The notes: generated by a model not told the origin, from the sequence alone. A stretch of 64,000 nt of DNA from Tetracentron sinense (GCA_015143295.1 CM026567.1:14588416-14652415), one strand, 5' to 3'. Shown: positions 11,911-24,290, numbered from the stretch's first letter. A program made the numbers and translations.

Positions 11911-13140
11911 TTGAACATGTCCAGATGTGCCAACATAAGCTTTCCCTTGCTATTTGAAAATATTCCACCACTGCCAACAACTTGTCTTCTGGGGCTTCCC
12001 ACTTGGATTCCTCTGTTGCTTCATCAAAATTGAGAGATGTATATTGGCACTTGTCTGTGACTTATGTATGTGAACAACGGATGTTGCATTGCCACATTTT
12101 TTAGACAACTTACTTTGATTCATTATTACCTTTATAAATAATAGAATACTCTGGTAAAAAATGATTGTTCCCTTTCTTTAATCTTTTGGTGATTCGTGTT
12201 TTTCTTTTTCAGTTTTCTTTAATATTTTATGGCTAGTCAAGAAGATATGTAAAAGAAAATTAGGCAAAAGAATTCCGAATTTCAACAATTGGCTGTTTGC
12301 ACTGAGTGTTGTGCAAGTATCAGCTTGATCATTCATGTGATTTATTGCTACACAATATAACCATTTATATTCTTCAATTTGGTCAGTGCATTAAAAAATT
12401 ACCACAGGCCTCAAAATCGACTAGCAGCAGAACTAATCACACAAAAGAGTCGCCCTCCATTCCACAGAAATCTTGAACTCTTGTGAATGCAAGAATCAAC
12501 TCCCTAGTCTACTTCTCACAAAAAGAGTCTACCCCCATTTCACAGAAATCTTCAGCTCTTGTGACTGCAAGGATCACTGCCCTATTCTACATCTTCTCCA
12601 TAGGTCCCAAGACCACCTTCTGAATGTCACCCCTCTTGCGAATCAGCCTACCCATCCTGGCTGGGCTGCCATTGCCTAAAGAGAGAAATTTAGGTTGATT
12701 CTATGGTTGCTTCTTCTAATCTGCTCAACTACTGTCCTTTTACTACCTTGGAGAAGTGCACTCCAACCAAATTATTTAAAACTAATATCTAAAAACTTTT
12801 ATCACTCTTTACCAATTACTAGTAATGAATACACCTTCAAAAACCTGCAATATTATCTTGAAACATGCGATTGTTCCTTTTTAAAATAGGCTTCAACAGA
12901 ACACAAATGATATGATGCTCCGAAGAATTTGATAAAAAGCACTAGTAGACCACCTACATTACAATCCCTTCCAACACATTTCTTGAAAGCACCCATTCAA
13001 TTTCAAATAATGTAAAGGCATGGTATCAAGTTATGTATGCAATTTAAATGAATGTACAAATGTTCTATGTATTTCTGAGCCTCTTTGCAAAGATACTTGT
13101 GCTCGTGAGAAATCTCCATTAATGGATAAGATGGTAAATG
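11911..13140. other. No recognised gene; spacer with one local duplication
   Basis: The stretch is AT-rich and low-copy-looking. I recognise no domain in any of the six frames. The one structured part is the 78-bp tandem duplication at 12463-12618, listed separately. Confidence 0.45.
12463..12618 (+). repeat. 78-bp tandem duplication (two copies)
   Basis: CACAGAAATCTT...CTCTTGTGA.TGCAAG.ATCA starts at 12463 and again at 12541, a spacing of 78 bp or 26 codons. The two copies differ at several bases. A 68-codon open frame (12473-12679) crosses both copies because the period is a multiple of three. I recognise no protein in it. Confidence 0.6.
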
Positions 13141-13268
13141 GTGAGGTATGGGGATTTTATTCCTCACCACCATCCAAGTGAAGGAAACCACTTTTGAAGG
13201 GGCCGACGTGGTTCACACTTTGTTTCAATTATTTATTAGATCTTTCTCTCATTTTCTTCTACAGATAG

Positions 13269-13376
13269 TTGAAGAAGCTGGTGGGAGTGAGTGGGACTGT
13301 TACTTGCATGGATGGTGGAAGATTCTGTGTATTTGACAGATCTGTTCTGGTTTCAAATGGTCTGCTGCATGCTAAG
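13269..13376 (+). CDS. Possible host exon of unknown gene
   Basis: This 108-bp segment is bounded on the left by a pyrimidine-rich stretch ending in AG and on the right by AAG|GTTAGT, a good plant splice-donor match. One frame is open across it (36 codons) and contains GTVTCMDGGRFCVFDRS, a balanced composition unlike the AT-rich noise around it. An upstream stop in that frame would be removed by splicing at the proposed acceptor. I cannot assign a family, and neighbouring exons are not evident. It may be a stray exon carried by an element, or chance. Confidence 0.2.
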
Positions 13377-13479
13377 GTTAGTAACCCTTTCCTTTTCATG
13401 TACAAATTTGATAGGGATGTTTACATCACCTGGACACGGACACTTGGCTCAGTGTTGATAGGAAACAAATTCTGACTCA

Positions 13480-15716
13480 AGAAAAATTGAAAACTTTATT
13501 ATGCTATTGTATTTATAAAGTAATTTCCAGAAAAAAGCGTATTCATAAAGTATCTGACTTCATTTTTTTTCTTTGATCATTTACCATGACTTGTTGACTT
13601 CTTAAGTAGGCAACTCGGTTGGTTAGGGATATCTATTTGGGTCACATCTACATGTGTAATACTAGAGGTGATGATGGGATATTCTGGGTCAATGAGCCTG
13701 TGCATCGAGTCTTGTGTAGGATGGTGGTATATTATAATTTATAATGTAGTGACCTCACTGCTATTACTTTTTCTCTCATTATGTATAAAATTTTTCACAA
13801 AACCAATAGAAAAGTTTATCTGCTTTGATATTGAAAAAGTCATAATATATAGAAAAGGGGATTCGTTTTTTATAGAAGGGTAGTGACGTCCTCACTCAAG
13901 TGAGGGTATGCTCGAGCTGGTATTGATCAATGTGTTGACCAAGGGATGTGGACCAATACAAGATTGTGTGTAGTATTTCAATTCCCTTGAGTTATTCTCC
14001 TGAATAGAATTACTTTCCAAGTAAAACATGTATACAATACAAAGAATCAGAAAGGGAAGGCTAAATTACTTACTACTAGGTGTCTGACAATTTCTAGCAC
14101 TGCAAATCTTTGAGTCTCCTTGCTACATGGTTTTTCCTTTACTTATGAAGACCCATAACTTTAATTTGTTAACTTTTAACACGTGTATTGTAATACCACT
14201 CAATATTGTGATTATCAAGAGTTGATTAAATCTTACAGACATTCTATTTGAGCCCGTTATTATATGTATATATATATATATTAAATTTCCCCTTGATGTC
14301 CTGTTTTCCCCAACTCGAAGTTCTGTGCTGATTATCGGTGAAACTTATTACAATACCACTGAATATTGCAACTTGAATAGATACAGTTGACCAAACCACA
14401 AAATATCAGATAATTGGAGGTGTAAATTCTGGGTAAAATTAGTGTATAAACCAGAAAAAAATAAAATAAAGAACGAAAAGCATTGGGACCTACTTAGTTT
14501 GAAGTTTTGGTGTTACCCAAGCAGCTAATATTTGGATGCTTGTGAGATGCAGCTTTTGGAGAGAATAGGTCCTGCAAGAGAGAAGCTGAAGAACAATGGG
14601 ATGGATTTCTCCCTTTGGTTTAAGCCAGAAAAATACATCACAGATTTTTGAACTGCCCATTAATGTTCTTTTTCTTTTGATCTCTGCTAGAAAATCTCTA
14701 CTGCCAGCAGCTTTTGTTATATACTTGTCTGTTGTGCCATAATAATATTCTGTATCATTACCCAATAAATGACTGCTTTGGCTCCCAACTTAAAGTTATT
14801 TGTATTATGGTGTATGTATATATATATATATATCTAAATGCAAATGTCCTAGCTACTGTGCATATTTCACACATATATGTTAATTCCCGACGTATGGGCT
14901 GATCAAGAGCCCTTGGTTCACTACCCATGTCCGTTGCAACTAAAACTGGAAAGAGACTGAGTTTCACCCACTGGATCTTGTTATAATGCAATCTCTTCAA
15001 TCATATGATTTGAACAGAGGATTTTGCTCTCCATTTTCTATCTGAAACTAAAGGCACTAAGTATGATAAGGGAAACACTCAAACTGTGAAACTGATATTG
15101 AGAATTTGAATACAGAACTTTATTTCTCACAGATTTAGCTGGGAAATCAGGAGTTATAACTAAAAGTTAAATCCATTGCTCTCTTGGCTTGGCTTTCAAC
15201 TTCCTTTTGTGTTCTTATGATTGTTTGAACAACCTTGTATATAGCTGTTAGCAGTTAAGAAACCTTTACCATGTAGTATAAAGAATCCATCAAATGAAGT
15301 AAACTCAGTTGAGTTCCATTCCAACAGTGAGTTCTTTCATGTGATTTATATGTACCAAATAAACCTTATTGGCATCACTTCAATTCACTGAAAGCCACAA
15401 TTAGAGAGCTCCTTGAAAATGTTGTCTATAAATATCATATCCCAATCCACAAGAACCAAACACTCATATGTGTGTGTTGCTAATGTTCACTATGTTAGTA
15501 AACTTGGTAACACCAAGACATTTTCTCTTATATTAATTATTAAATTTACTAAAGTTGAGGATAGTTTAGTCTTTTCATACGAAACTAGTCAGTAAATACA
15601 TGAAAGAAGTAAGTTTGACTTCTCTTATATTTCTTCTCTATTTCAATTAATAATTTTTCCTTATGAAAACACTAAACTACCCTTATATATAATAAAATGT
15701 TTTTCAGTATATTATA
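13480..15716. other. No recognised gene; AT-rich spacer with TA microsatellites
   Basis: (TA)n tracts lie near 14260-14282 and 14812-14834. The open frames here (up to 91 codons on the minus strand near 14490-14765) carry no recognisable motif and no convincing splice context. Parts may belong to the copia relic that becomes recognisable at 15717, but I see no LTR or primer site. Confidence 0.4.
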
Positions 15717-16710
15717 ATGAACAAAAAAAGACTAGTGAATGTAACTAGAGCTCTTCTCCTAGGTGCCAATGTTATATTTCCAAAATTCTTCTGGTTTAAA
15801 GTTGTTTTAACTGATTTTTTCTTTATTAATGGTAGGTCATCTAGTGTTTTAAACTTTCAATCTCCATATCATGTCCCGAAGTCAAACCGGCCTCTATTTT
15901 TTGTTTCTCAAAACAATCATTGAGTGATTGTGCTATGTTTATGTCTTGGAGGCAAGCAGGACTGAGACTCCAAAGCTCTCAAATTTATTTTCTTGGATAT
16001 CTTACTTCTCAAAAAGGATACAAGTGTTATCATCCTCCTACCAATTTGTTTCTATGAATGTCACTTTTTTTTTTTGATCTGTTCGCAGCTTCTACTCAAA
16101 GGGTAGTTCTGGCTCTCTTCAGGGGGAGATTGAGAGTAAAGATGTCTGAAACTGCTCTTCCTTTTCTGTTATCTGTTACCCAGTCTTTGAAAACTTTTCG
16201 ATAGTTTTACTACTACATGAGCAAATGTGCTGGCAGACCTACAGAGCTTAAATTCTATGAAATAAGACATAAATTCTAATTACTCTCTAAAAGGGAAGAT
16301 GTACTCAATATCCAATTGCTCATTTTGTTTTTATAAAGTATTTTCCCTATCTTACAAGTCTTTTGTTACCTTGTTATCCTCTCTTTCTATTCATTCTTCT
16401 GTTTTAAAAGAACAAAAATGGGGGTAAGCAATGACCAAAGCGATGAAGGTTTTGAAAAAAAATGCTACATGGAAACTAGTCGATCTTCTTAAAGAAAAGA
16501 AATATGTGAGAAGTGGATGTATACTGTGAAGTACAAGGCCGATGGAGAGATACAAGGCGAGACTGATTGCTAAAGGTTTTACTCAAAACTATGGAATTAT
16601 CAGGAGATTTTCGCACTAGTGACAGAGATGAATTCTATAAGAGTAATTATATCTTTAACTGCAAATCAATCTTAGCCCTTGTACCAGTTGGATGCAAAGA
16701 ATATTTTTTT
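15717..16710 (+). mobile_element. Ty1/copia relic: integrase end to RT start (fossil)
   Basis: Three segments in copia order are recognisable on the plus strand. The integrase C-terminal part (about 15740-15880) has VTRALLLGANV and SSVLNFQSPYHV. The GKG-type region (about 15960-16060) has FLGY and QKGYKCYHPPTN. The start of reverse transcriptase (about 16430-16700) resembles the usual NATWKLVDLP...YKARLIAKGFTQ...QLDAKN block. The relic is heavily decayed, with many breaks, and no LTRs can be assigned. An old, 5'- and 3'-truncated copy is likely. Confidence 0.75.
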
Positions 16711-17214
16711 TCTCTTATGGAGAACTAAAAAGGAAGAAGTCATGCACTTGCACCAATTAGAGCTTCTCGCGGACGGATCTTGTCTCTGTGCATGCCCCTA
16801 GGTCTACATTAGGGCATCCCCAAATGGATGCCTAGAGCACAATCCCCTAGCAAAGTCCTTTGAAATGATAAGCATCTGCTAAAATATTATGATTTAACTT
16901 TTGAGGCATGCTAGCCCTATATTTCTAAACAATGAGATAGTTGGTTAAAGAAAGAACAGGTGTTGCGTTGCTTTTTGGCTGAGAGTAAAGAATGCCTGTT
17001 AGCATGCCTCTAAAATTTTAGTGAACAATGCTCCATATTTCAAAAGGTATTCATTTTTTAAGACTTGCCCCCAGCCCTATCTGGCACACCCCGATCATTG
17101 TAGCTCGTGGCTATCAATCTTTAAACTGAGTTATATCTCCTAGTAGATGTGGGGTGCACCTTCGAGGTCTTTGTATATATATATATATTGGAACGAGGGT
17201 ATCTGGGCCTCTTA
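16711..17214. other. No recognised gene
   Basis: This spacer lies after the copia relic. It contains a (TA)n tract near 17174-17190 and no motif I can name. It may include decayed copia or LTR sequence. Confidence 0.4.
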
Positions 17215-17800
17215 GAGCACCCACTAAGTCCCTCGGGCGTGCAGATCCCCTTAAATACACATTGCGAGTGCATGATTGTGGTATTGAAGAATCATTAATT
17301 GGTTCCTAGAAATGGAAGTCTTCACCCGAACCTCGAATCGTCGATTTTTGAAAATCATAACAAGACCAGGACGACTATTCCTATTGATTGATCAGTCTCT
17401 CCCCGAATCACGGATCAGTGACTCTCAAGGAACTCGGTAGCAAGGTTTTAGAGAATCGGAGCAGGCACCAACAAAGAATAGGTTGAATGAACCTGCGCGG
17501 CGGGTCGCCTTTTTAATTCTATAGATAGAAGAAACTATTAGTTAGGCCGACTACTCTACTCACCTTTCCATACTTTGTATCTGGAGTGCTTCACTTAATA
17601 TCCTATGCAGTATTGGGCTTCAAGGTCGACTCAACTTCCCGAGCTCGCCCGATCACTCAAAGCTGCTTGCTTCGCCAGTTCACTACCACCCCTCAAGTCG
17701 GGAGGGAGGTGCTTTTTTCGGGTTTGGTTTGAGAAAAAGGTTTCGAGTGGGATTTTGTTTTACATAACTATTTTCTTCTTCTTCTTAGTCGTATTATCTG
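17215..17800. other. Candidate nuclear copy of mitochondrial DNA (NUMT)
   Basis: Base composition and word use change abruptly to a GC-richer style typical of plant mitochondrial spacers, for example CTGCGCGGCGGGTCGCC, CTGCTTGCTTCGCC and AAGTCGGGAGGGAGG. The sequence ends near a CTTCTTCTTCTTAGTCG stretch, where gypsy gag-like sequence starts. I call it from style only and recognise no mitochondrial gene. An LTR or leader of the adjacent gypsy relic is the main alternative. Confidence 0.35.
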
Positions 17801-17834
17801 CTATCAAATGGTCTTCTTACCCCGTGGAGAAGGT

Positions 17835-18660
17835 GATTATGGCTGAAGCGACTAGAGGACAAGAGGCTAAATGCATGGAGGAGTCCATCAAGCACCTCCC
17901 TGACAGTTTGAACAAACAAGCCGAGGCTCTCAATGAACTTATGCTATTGGTAACAACTATGAATCTTAAGTATGAACAGTTGGTCGACAAAATATCCTCA
18001 CCAATGAGCAATGCTCATAAAGAAACATAATGTCATTCACACGACACTATGGGATCTTCTAATGGACCAGTGCAGGCTCGATTTGCTAAAGGTGAATTTC
18101 CAAAGTTCTATGGGGACGAACCAACAGGGTGGGTATAGAGATTTTTTGAATTTAACAGGCATCGGATTACCTCTGGTGCACGCCCGAGGCCCAGTGCAGC
18201 ATTTGGTGCTAAAAAAGGGGAGAAGTCATTTTATTTTCTCCCCTGTTTTTTGACTTCTCCCAGTTGATATTTCTCTCCCTTTTTATCCATCATGGCACAT
18301 GATGAATGGATGCCTGAGACTCAGCCTCGAGCGTGCACCAGAGGTAATCTGTTGCCAATTTAACAATACTGAAGAAGCTTATAAGGTACAACTATCTTCT
18401 ATATATCTAGAAAATAAAGCTATACAATGCTTTTTTCAGTGGTGCGAAAAAAGCAAAGGGTCAGCCATTATGCTCTCTGTTTGGACAGACCATGTATGAG
18501 GATTCAAAGGGTGAGTTGACAAAGCTTAGGCAAATCAGTACAGGAAAATTTCGAAGAGCTAGCCAGCAGAACGAACGACCTGCCAAAAGAATTATTTGTA
18601 AGTTGTTTTATAAGTGGGTTATATTAAGGAAGGTGAAACAAAGCAAGAATAAAATTCAAA
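17835..18660 (+). mobile_element. Gypsy gag relic (fossil) hosting a MITE
   Basis: The plus strand shows a gag-like N-terminal stretch (MAEATRGQEAK, then a helical, coiled-coil-like region), then the hallmark FPKFYGDEPTGW-type motif near 18090-18135. After the MITE at 18158-18356 come KVQLSS.YLENKAIQ and YEDSKGELTKLRQ-type segments, matching the order of the Retrotrans_gag domain. No protease, RT or LTR of this copy is visible. It is broken in several places. A single frame links its start to the mitochondrial-like DNA upstream, which I take as chance read-through. Confidence 0.65.
18158..18356. mobile_element. 199-bp Mutator-type MITE with 9-bp target duplication
   Basis: The element starts GGCATCGGATTACCTCTGG and ends in its near-perfect inverted copy (right end reversed: GGCAACAGATTACCTCTGG). 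The arms are about 33 bp, including GTGCACGC.CGAGGC. AATTTAACA lies directly on both sides (18149-18157 and 18357-18365), a perfect 9-bp target site duplication as made by Mutator-superfamily transposases. A second, shorter inverted pair (GGGGAGAAGTCA and TGACTTCTCCC) lies inside. It has no coding capacity. It lies within gypsy gag sequence, so it is younger than that insertion. Confidence 0.88.
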
Positions 18661-18734
18661 TTCACAAGAAATCTGGAAGTGATTTGCAGCAACAATCAAG
18701 CCGAGAATCATGCCTTGTAACTTATGCATTTGTT

Positions 18735-19373
18735 GTATTTAAGTAAATAAATTCTGTAACCGATGTACATGTCAGTTTTGATAGCTGTATATTTCCTTAG
18801 ATAGATTTGTAAGGTCTATATAAAAAACATCCGAAGGATCAATACAAAAGTGTGTTGAAATTTCCATTGTGAGCTCTTGAAATATTTACTCTTCTATATC
18901 AGAAGACCATCTCTCCAACGAGAATTTAATCCTCATTTCACCAATGTCTTCCGCAAACCAGCCTATCTCTTCCTCAAAAATTCCTCTTCTTGTTTTTAAC
19001 ATCACAGCTGATCAATGAGAAACTCACCCTCATCTTTTCCCCAATGGCGAGCTCAATTTGAGGCACTCCTAATTGGCTATGATCTAATGGATTATGTCAA
19101 TGGAGAATCGCAATACCCCCCTTCTGATGGAACCCCACAGTCTATAGCCAAGAAAAACCACTGGGTTAGGCAAGATAAGGTAATTCTTAGTGCTATTCTT
19201 GCATCTACTTCACCAACAATCATGTCCCTCATTGTCACAGCCAAAACCTCGTATGAGGCATGGAAAAAATTATCAACTATGTATACAAGCAAATCGCGTA
19301 CAAGGGCAATGCAACTCAAGGAAGAACTGACCTTGATTTAGTATGGAACTCGACCAATCCCAGTGTCACACCC
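18735..19373 (+). mobile_element. Ty1/copia 5' fragment: LTR tail, primer site, gag (fossil)
   Basis: A TATA-like TCTATATAAAAAAC (near 18815) is followed by an LTR-tail-like stretch and then TATATCAGAAGACCATCTC (near 18894), a degenerate version of the iMet primer site and leader seen in many plant copia elements. A gag relic follows (about 18944-19341) with WRAQFEALLIGYDLMDYVNG and YEAWKKLSTMYTSKSRTRAM, typical of the copia gag (UBN2 type). It is cut short by the LTR that starts at 19374. It is broken in a few places. Confidence 0.72.
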
Positions 19374-20929
19374 CAAAACCCCACCTGGGAGAATGTGAGA
19401 TCTTGGCACGTGATATACTTGACTTAATCTATTTAATAAGCTTTAAAGGCATACTAAAATCTGAATTTAAAAATTTCTTCAATTAAAACATCAACTAAAT
19501 TCATAATCATTGACTGCAATTGAAATAAAATAAATACTAACCCTCCATCATGATCATCATCAAACTAAACTAAATATAAATATCCATAAGATCAATTAAA
19601 GTCTCCCTGAAATTTGACCAGAAACAAATTAAATTCAAAAGTAGGGCCAACGATCAAGATCCTGTTCTTCCTCGGAATAATCACCTTCCGGTTCCTCGAA
19701 GTATTCATCTTCTTCCCACGGTCGGAGCACACAAATATCAAAACATGAACCTGAACCTGAACCTGCCGACAACAAAAGTCATCAGCTGAGTAACGAGTTA
19801 CTCCGCGTATATAACCGACTATAGTGAACAATATAATGAACATTAAATTACATGCATTTTACAGATTAATACATCAGTTCACATACATAATCAGAGTACG
19901 GAAACAACCAAAAACATTACGTCAATTTCTTTCTTTTCTCACTTTCTTACTTTTCTTACATTCTTACTTTTCTTTGAGATCTTTCTTGAAGTCAGACAAC
20001 TAGTACCATTGAAAACTTATCTTAAAGCAAGGCACTAGCATCTTTGGAGATCTTTCTTTTCTTACTAATTTATACTTTATACTTTATCATTCCATGAACA
20101 ACACATTCACATGCATTAGTAATAACTTAAAATACCGCTTTACCGTATAAGGAAATGAGTTACTATACTTTACTTTACTGAGATACCACCTTTCGTACAT
20201 TATTCGGCACAGACGGCTTAGTACATTTTCCGGTATGACGACTTATTTACTTTGGCATACTTTTCGCAATTTCTGATGGTATCCGGTGGTGCACAACACA
20301 ACATGCATTATCGCTTTCGTGTGTCTTTCTTTCTTACATTCTTACTTTTCTTACTTCATTTTTGGTCTTATTTAACATCTCATTAATGTCTTTAATTCTT
20401 TCTTCACACTTTTACATATTATTCATTCGTGAGTGCACAATGATATACCTCTTGTTTAAATTTCACCTAAGACTAACCGTCAATGGCCATAAGACATCTC
20501 ACCATAGCGTCCCATACCACTATATTAACCAGGCCTAGGCAAGCTTGACTTTCATCAGAGGTTCGTTTACTCAATGGTATCTCACGTATTAAGGAGCATA
20601 AAAGAACATACAAAATCTCATATTTTCAATGATTCGACAATATAAAATCACGGTTTATATTAAAGCACACCGAAGTCACGATCTAATGTAAATATAAAAT
20701 CCTTTTTTTTAAAAGTTTAAATCAAGATCAATATCCTAATTATAATACTCCTCATCAATCAGAATTTTCATGGATTGCAACATAAAATCACACTCACATA
20801 TAATTAAATCCACAATAATTAATCCATTCAATTTACATTCATTCATCCCATTCTCCTCATAAATCCACACACTTCAATAAAATTTACCAATCCCCTTGTT
20901 GAATCATAATTAATTTTTAATAGGGTTCT

Positions 20930-21280
20930 TCACATTCTAATTTAGCAAATCCATAGTTAATAAGAGAGAGATCAAAATACGGTTCTTCACATCCTATTTT
21001 AACAACTCTATCAATAATAATGTAGAAATCAAAATACGGTTCTTTACATCCTATTTTAACAAAGCTATCAATAATAATGTAGAAATCAAAATATGGTTCT
21101 TTACATCCCATGTTAACAAATCTATTAATAATAATATACAAATAATAATATGGTTCTTCATATCCTATTTTAACAACTCTATCAATAATAATGTAGAAAT
21201 CAAAATACGGTTCTTCACATCCTATTTTAACAAATCTATCAATAATAATATAGAAATCATAATATGGCTCTTAGATCCTA
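20930..21280. repeat. 57-bp tandem repeat array, about six units
   Basis: ATACGGTTCTTCACATCC-type starts lie near 20977, 21034, 21091, 21148, 21205 and 21262, spaced exactly 57 bp. Each unit carries TATCAATAATAATGTAGAAA. The 57-bp period keeps one minus-strand frame open (19-residue repeats with IIIDRFVKIGC), but this is a by-product of the repeat and not a gene. Confidence 0.88.
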
Positions 21281-21560
21281 CGTATTCTTACATCTTTACT
21301 TAGGTTTACTCTCTTTTTATTTATTCTTTTAGGTTAATATTCAAAATATAGAATACTAGATCTGTTATTTACCTCACTTGATCGCTTCCCTATGATTTAT
21401 CGTTTGCGAATATGGTTCTATATCAATCTCCCAGTCGCTTTTTTTTTTGCTCCAATCTTTGAACTCGTTCAATTTCTCCCTTTTGATCTCTTAGAAAGCT
21501 CTCCATTTTCTCTTTTTTAGGTTTAGAAGCATATAGAAACCCTAATCCTTGAGTTGGAGG

Positions 21561-21570
21561 GTTATTTATA
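21561..21570 (-). promoter_or_regulatory. LTR TATA box (minus strand)
   Basis: TATAAATAAC on the element strand, in the same context as the other LTR copies. The GGGCGATCGATCCCCC pair lies about 75-110 bp upstream on the element strand. Confidence 0.5.
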
Positions 21571-22173
21571 GAGTTTGGAGACCCTAAGGAGTTAAAAAAG
21601 GTCAAAAATCATGATTTTTCAGAAAATCCCGCTTTGGGCGATCGATCCCCCTTGTGGGCGATCGATCCCCCCCCTCCCCCCCCAATTGTTTTTTCAGAAT
21701 AGTCTTCGGTATTTTAGCCATAAGTTTTTATTCGTTTATCGGATTTTGACGATTCAACTTGCATTGGACTCGTCATTCGAAGGGGAACAACTTTTATTTT
21801 ATAAAAGTTCTAATTCTTCTTTATTCATGGACTAATTTACTCCTAAAGCTGACTGGTTTGGAAATGGATTTCAGCAGGCTAGATTTGCAGCAGACCTGGT
21901 TTCAAAAATCTAACTTCTAACCTAACTCCGACTAAGAATCTGGAAAAATGATAAACATGAACCTTGAAGAGGGTTTCAATACCTTTCCAAAAATTCAAGA
22001 ATCACTCGATTCCGATTTACGGCGATAAAAGTATGACTTCTTGAAGTTGAGGGTATATTAAGGGACATTTTTAATTCATCTTTTAGGAACGCATGCATTT
22101 AAAATCGGGCACATATTTCAAGAATTCATGTAAATGACACGAATGTCGATGAACTAAATTTTGGGTCTTTACA

Positions 22174-22190
22174 TCCTCCCCCCAAAAAAG
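22174..22190 (-). other. Polypurine tract
   Basis: On the element strand this reads CTTTTTTGGGGGGAGGA and abuts the LTR start TGTAAAGACCC. It is the usual plus-strand priming site for reverse transcription. Confidence 0.8.
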
Positions 22191-23449
22191 AATTTCGTCC
22201 TCGAAATTACATACAATAAACAAACAAATTGGATACTTTTCTCGAATTAGTTTGCCTAAGTGTGTCAATCAAGTGTACAAGCTACATACTCATATAATAC
22301 AAACATCTATCGGATAGAATCATATTAAACGTATTATAATAAACCTAAATTAGCACAAAATTTGCTCATTCTGTTAAGGCTTCTCATTTAAGGTTATCTT
22401 AGTGTAGGACGTACCTTGCATCGCATCATTTGATGTTTGGGCATTTTATTTTGAGATAACAAAGACTTTGCCTTGTGTAGTCGGACGAGGTGATTGAGAT
22501 GAGCTCATTGGACGGATAAAGCTCACGATTACTTAATTATAAATGGGGAGTTCTTACCTAGTATACTTAAAAGAATCCCATGTAATTATTATTTATTATT
22601 ATATATATATATATTTTTTCCTCTATTATTATAATAACATTTGTAATCATAACTTTTTCTTTCTTTTAATCTTTAACTCTAATAAAATTTATTATATTTT
22701 AAAAAATTCATGTCATTATATTAGCTATTTTATTTATTTATTTTTACTCATATAATAACACTTATTTATATTTATTTACAATGGAGGTTGATTTTTTTTT
22801 TTTGTAGTTCTAATCAAATTAAAGATTATCAAAAGAAAAGTCCATGTAAGCTCTAATTATTATACACCTATTTCTTGATTTATTACATCATTTATAATAT
22901 AGAGAGCTTGATATACAAATAGTCATAATTTATTATGAAGAAAATATTAATTAACTAAATTCATAATTAAATTAAATACATTAAGAAAATTCTAAGATAT
23001 GAGATCTAAAGGGATCTCGTTAATTTTAGAATGCCAGTGTACTTAGGAGACATTTTTTCATAATTTCATTATGGTTATTGAATTATATCAATACCTTTAG
23101 ACTTTTATAAATCGTAAATTGGTGGTCGTTCAAACGAATTACATTAAGGAATCTTTATCTTAGAAGGTTTCTTGGCGAATTCATAGTAAGCCGGTTGACA
23201 GGTGGGTCTTCCGTTTTGATGCTTTTAAGATTTGTATGATGTTTATGTTGTGTATGATGCTTATGAGATGTATATAACGTTTTGTAGTTTGAGACCTAAA
23301 CTATTCTTCGAGTTTATAATATATATTTATCACTTTGGACTGAGCACTGGGTCTAGAACGTGCTGCAGAATTAATGCGTATCTGTATCTAGAAACGTGCA
23401 TCAAATATCCATGAGTTTATCCAAAATTATATATATATTTATTTATTTA

Positions 23450-23503
<54 letters not shown>

Positions 23504-24290
23504 ACGAAGGAATGTGTCGAAAACCGTATCGGTTAAAACATATTTTAGGTACTCATTGATCAGTAAGGTACATAAGATATATACATAAATACATGTTGCA
23601 ATCAGGTGCAAAATTATATATTATATAACATATCATGTTTCTCATATAATAATACAATAACATATTTACAATTATCATAGATATTTTATATTCAAACTAT
23701 ATTAGATAATAGCAACCTTGGTTGTTGTGTCTCATGACGAAAGTTTTAAAATCAAATAACAAATCATAAGTCTAACTGAAAAATTATTTTAACCTAGGCT
23801 TAAAATAATTTTAAAACTTAAGTTTTAAAGAATTTAAATTTTAGTTGTTCAAGATTTTCCTTCAATATACTTAACCTTTAGGAATTCAATGCTTTAACTT
23901 TATTGTTATCCGACCCGAATTTAAGAATAACTCATAAGTCTCACTTGAACACCAGACATTCTAACATATAATTATTACTGTGTCATTTAAACTCCTAATA
24001 GCATATAATAACACATAATAACAATAAATAACTTTTATTAGCATACAATTTCATAATAAACCTAAGTCCTATCGAACCTAATGACACCACATCCGTCATG
24101 GTATCAATCCGGATTTAAGACTAATTCATTTTTCTATCTTGGTAAATCTCCTTAATCCTCATGATCCTAAAACTATCCCATACAGGCCTAAAGTCTTTTG
24201 CTCTGATACGACCTTTGGTATCAAACCCGAAGTAAAATAACTCTACTTCCAACTTAGAAGACACTTAGCCCTAAGTGACCTAATGCCTTT
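22191..24290 (-). other. Interior of the LARD-like element, no coding seen
   Basis: About 2.1 kb of AT-rich sequence with no retroviral-type motif in six frames, apart from the conserved 3'-terminal AATTTCGAGGACGAAATTC (element strand) next to the polypurine tract. It contains a (TTA)n microsatellite and several A/T-only stretches. A second, partial TGGTATCA-like copy of the primer-site region lies near 24197-24222. Confidence 0.7.
23450..23503. repeat. (TTA)n microsatellite, about 18 units
   Basis: Uninterrupted TTA repeats inside the LARD-like interior. Length variation between individuals is likely. Confidence 0.95.

Larger units (their letters stand above)
19374..22173 (-). repeat. 3' LTR of the LARD-like element
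   Basis: It runs from TGTCACACCCCAAAACCCC to GGGTCTTTACA on the plus strand, so on the element strand it begins TGTAAAGACCC and ends GTGTGACA, with the TG...CA ends of an LTR. It is 2800 bp long. It contains six units of the 57-bp repeat and a TATA box at 21561-21570. Confidence 0.87.

Noticed and set aside
14490-14765. 91-codon minus-strand frame
   Set aside because: No recognisable motif, no splice or promoter context, and length near the random expectation for this stretch.
17605-18030. 141-codon frame as a host gene
   Set aside because: Its first half is in the candidate mitochondrial-like patch and its second half is gypsy gag sequence. It is read-through across a joint.
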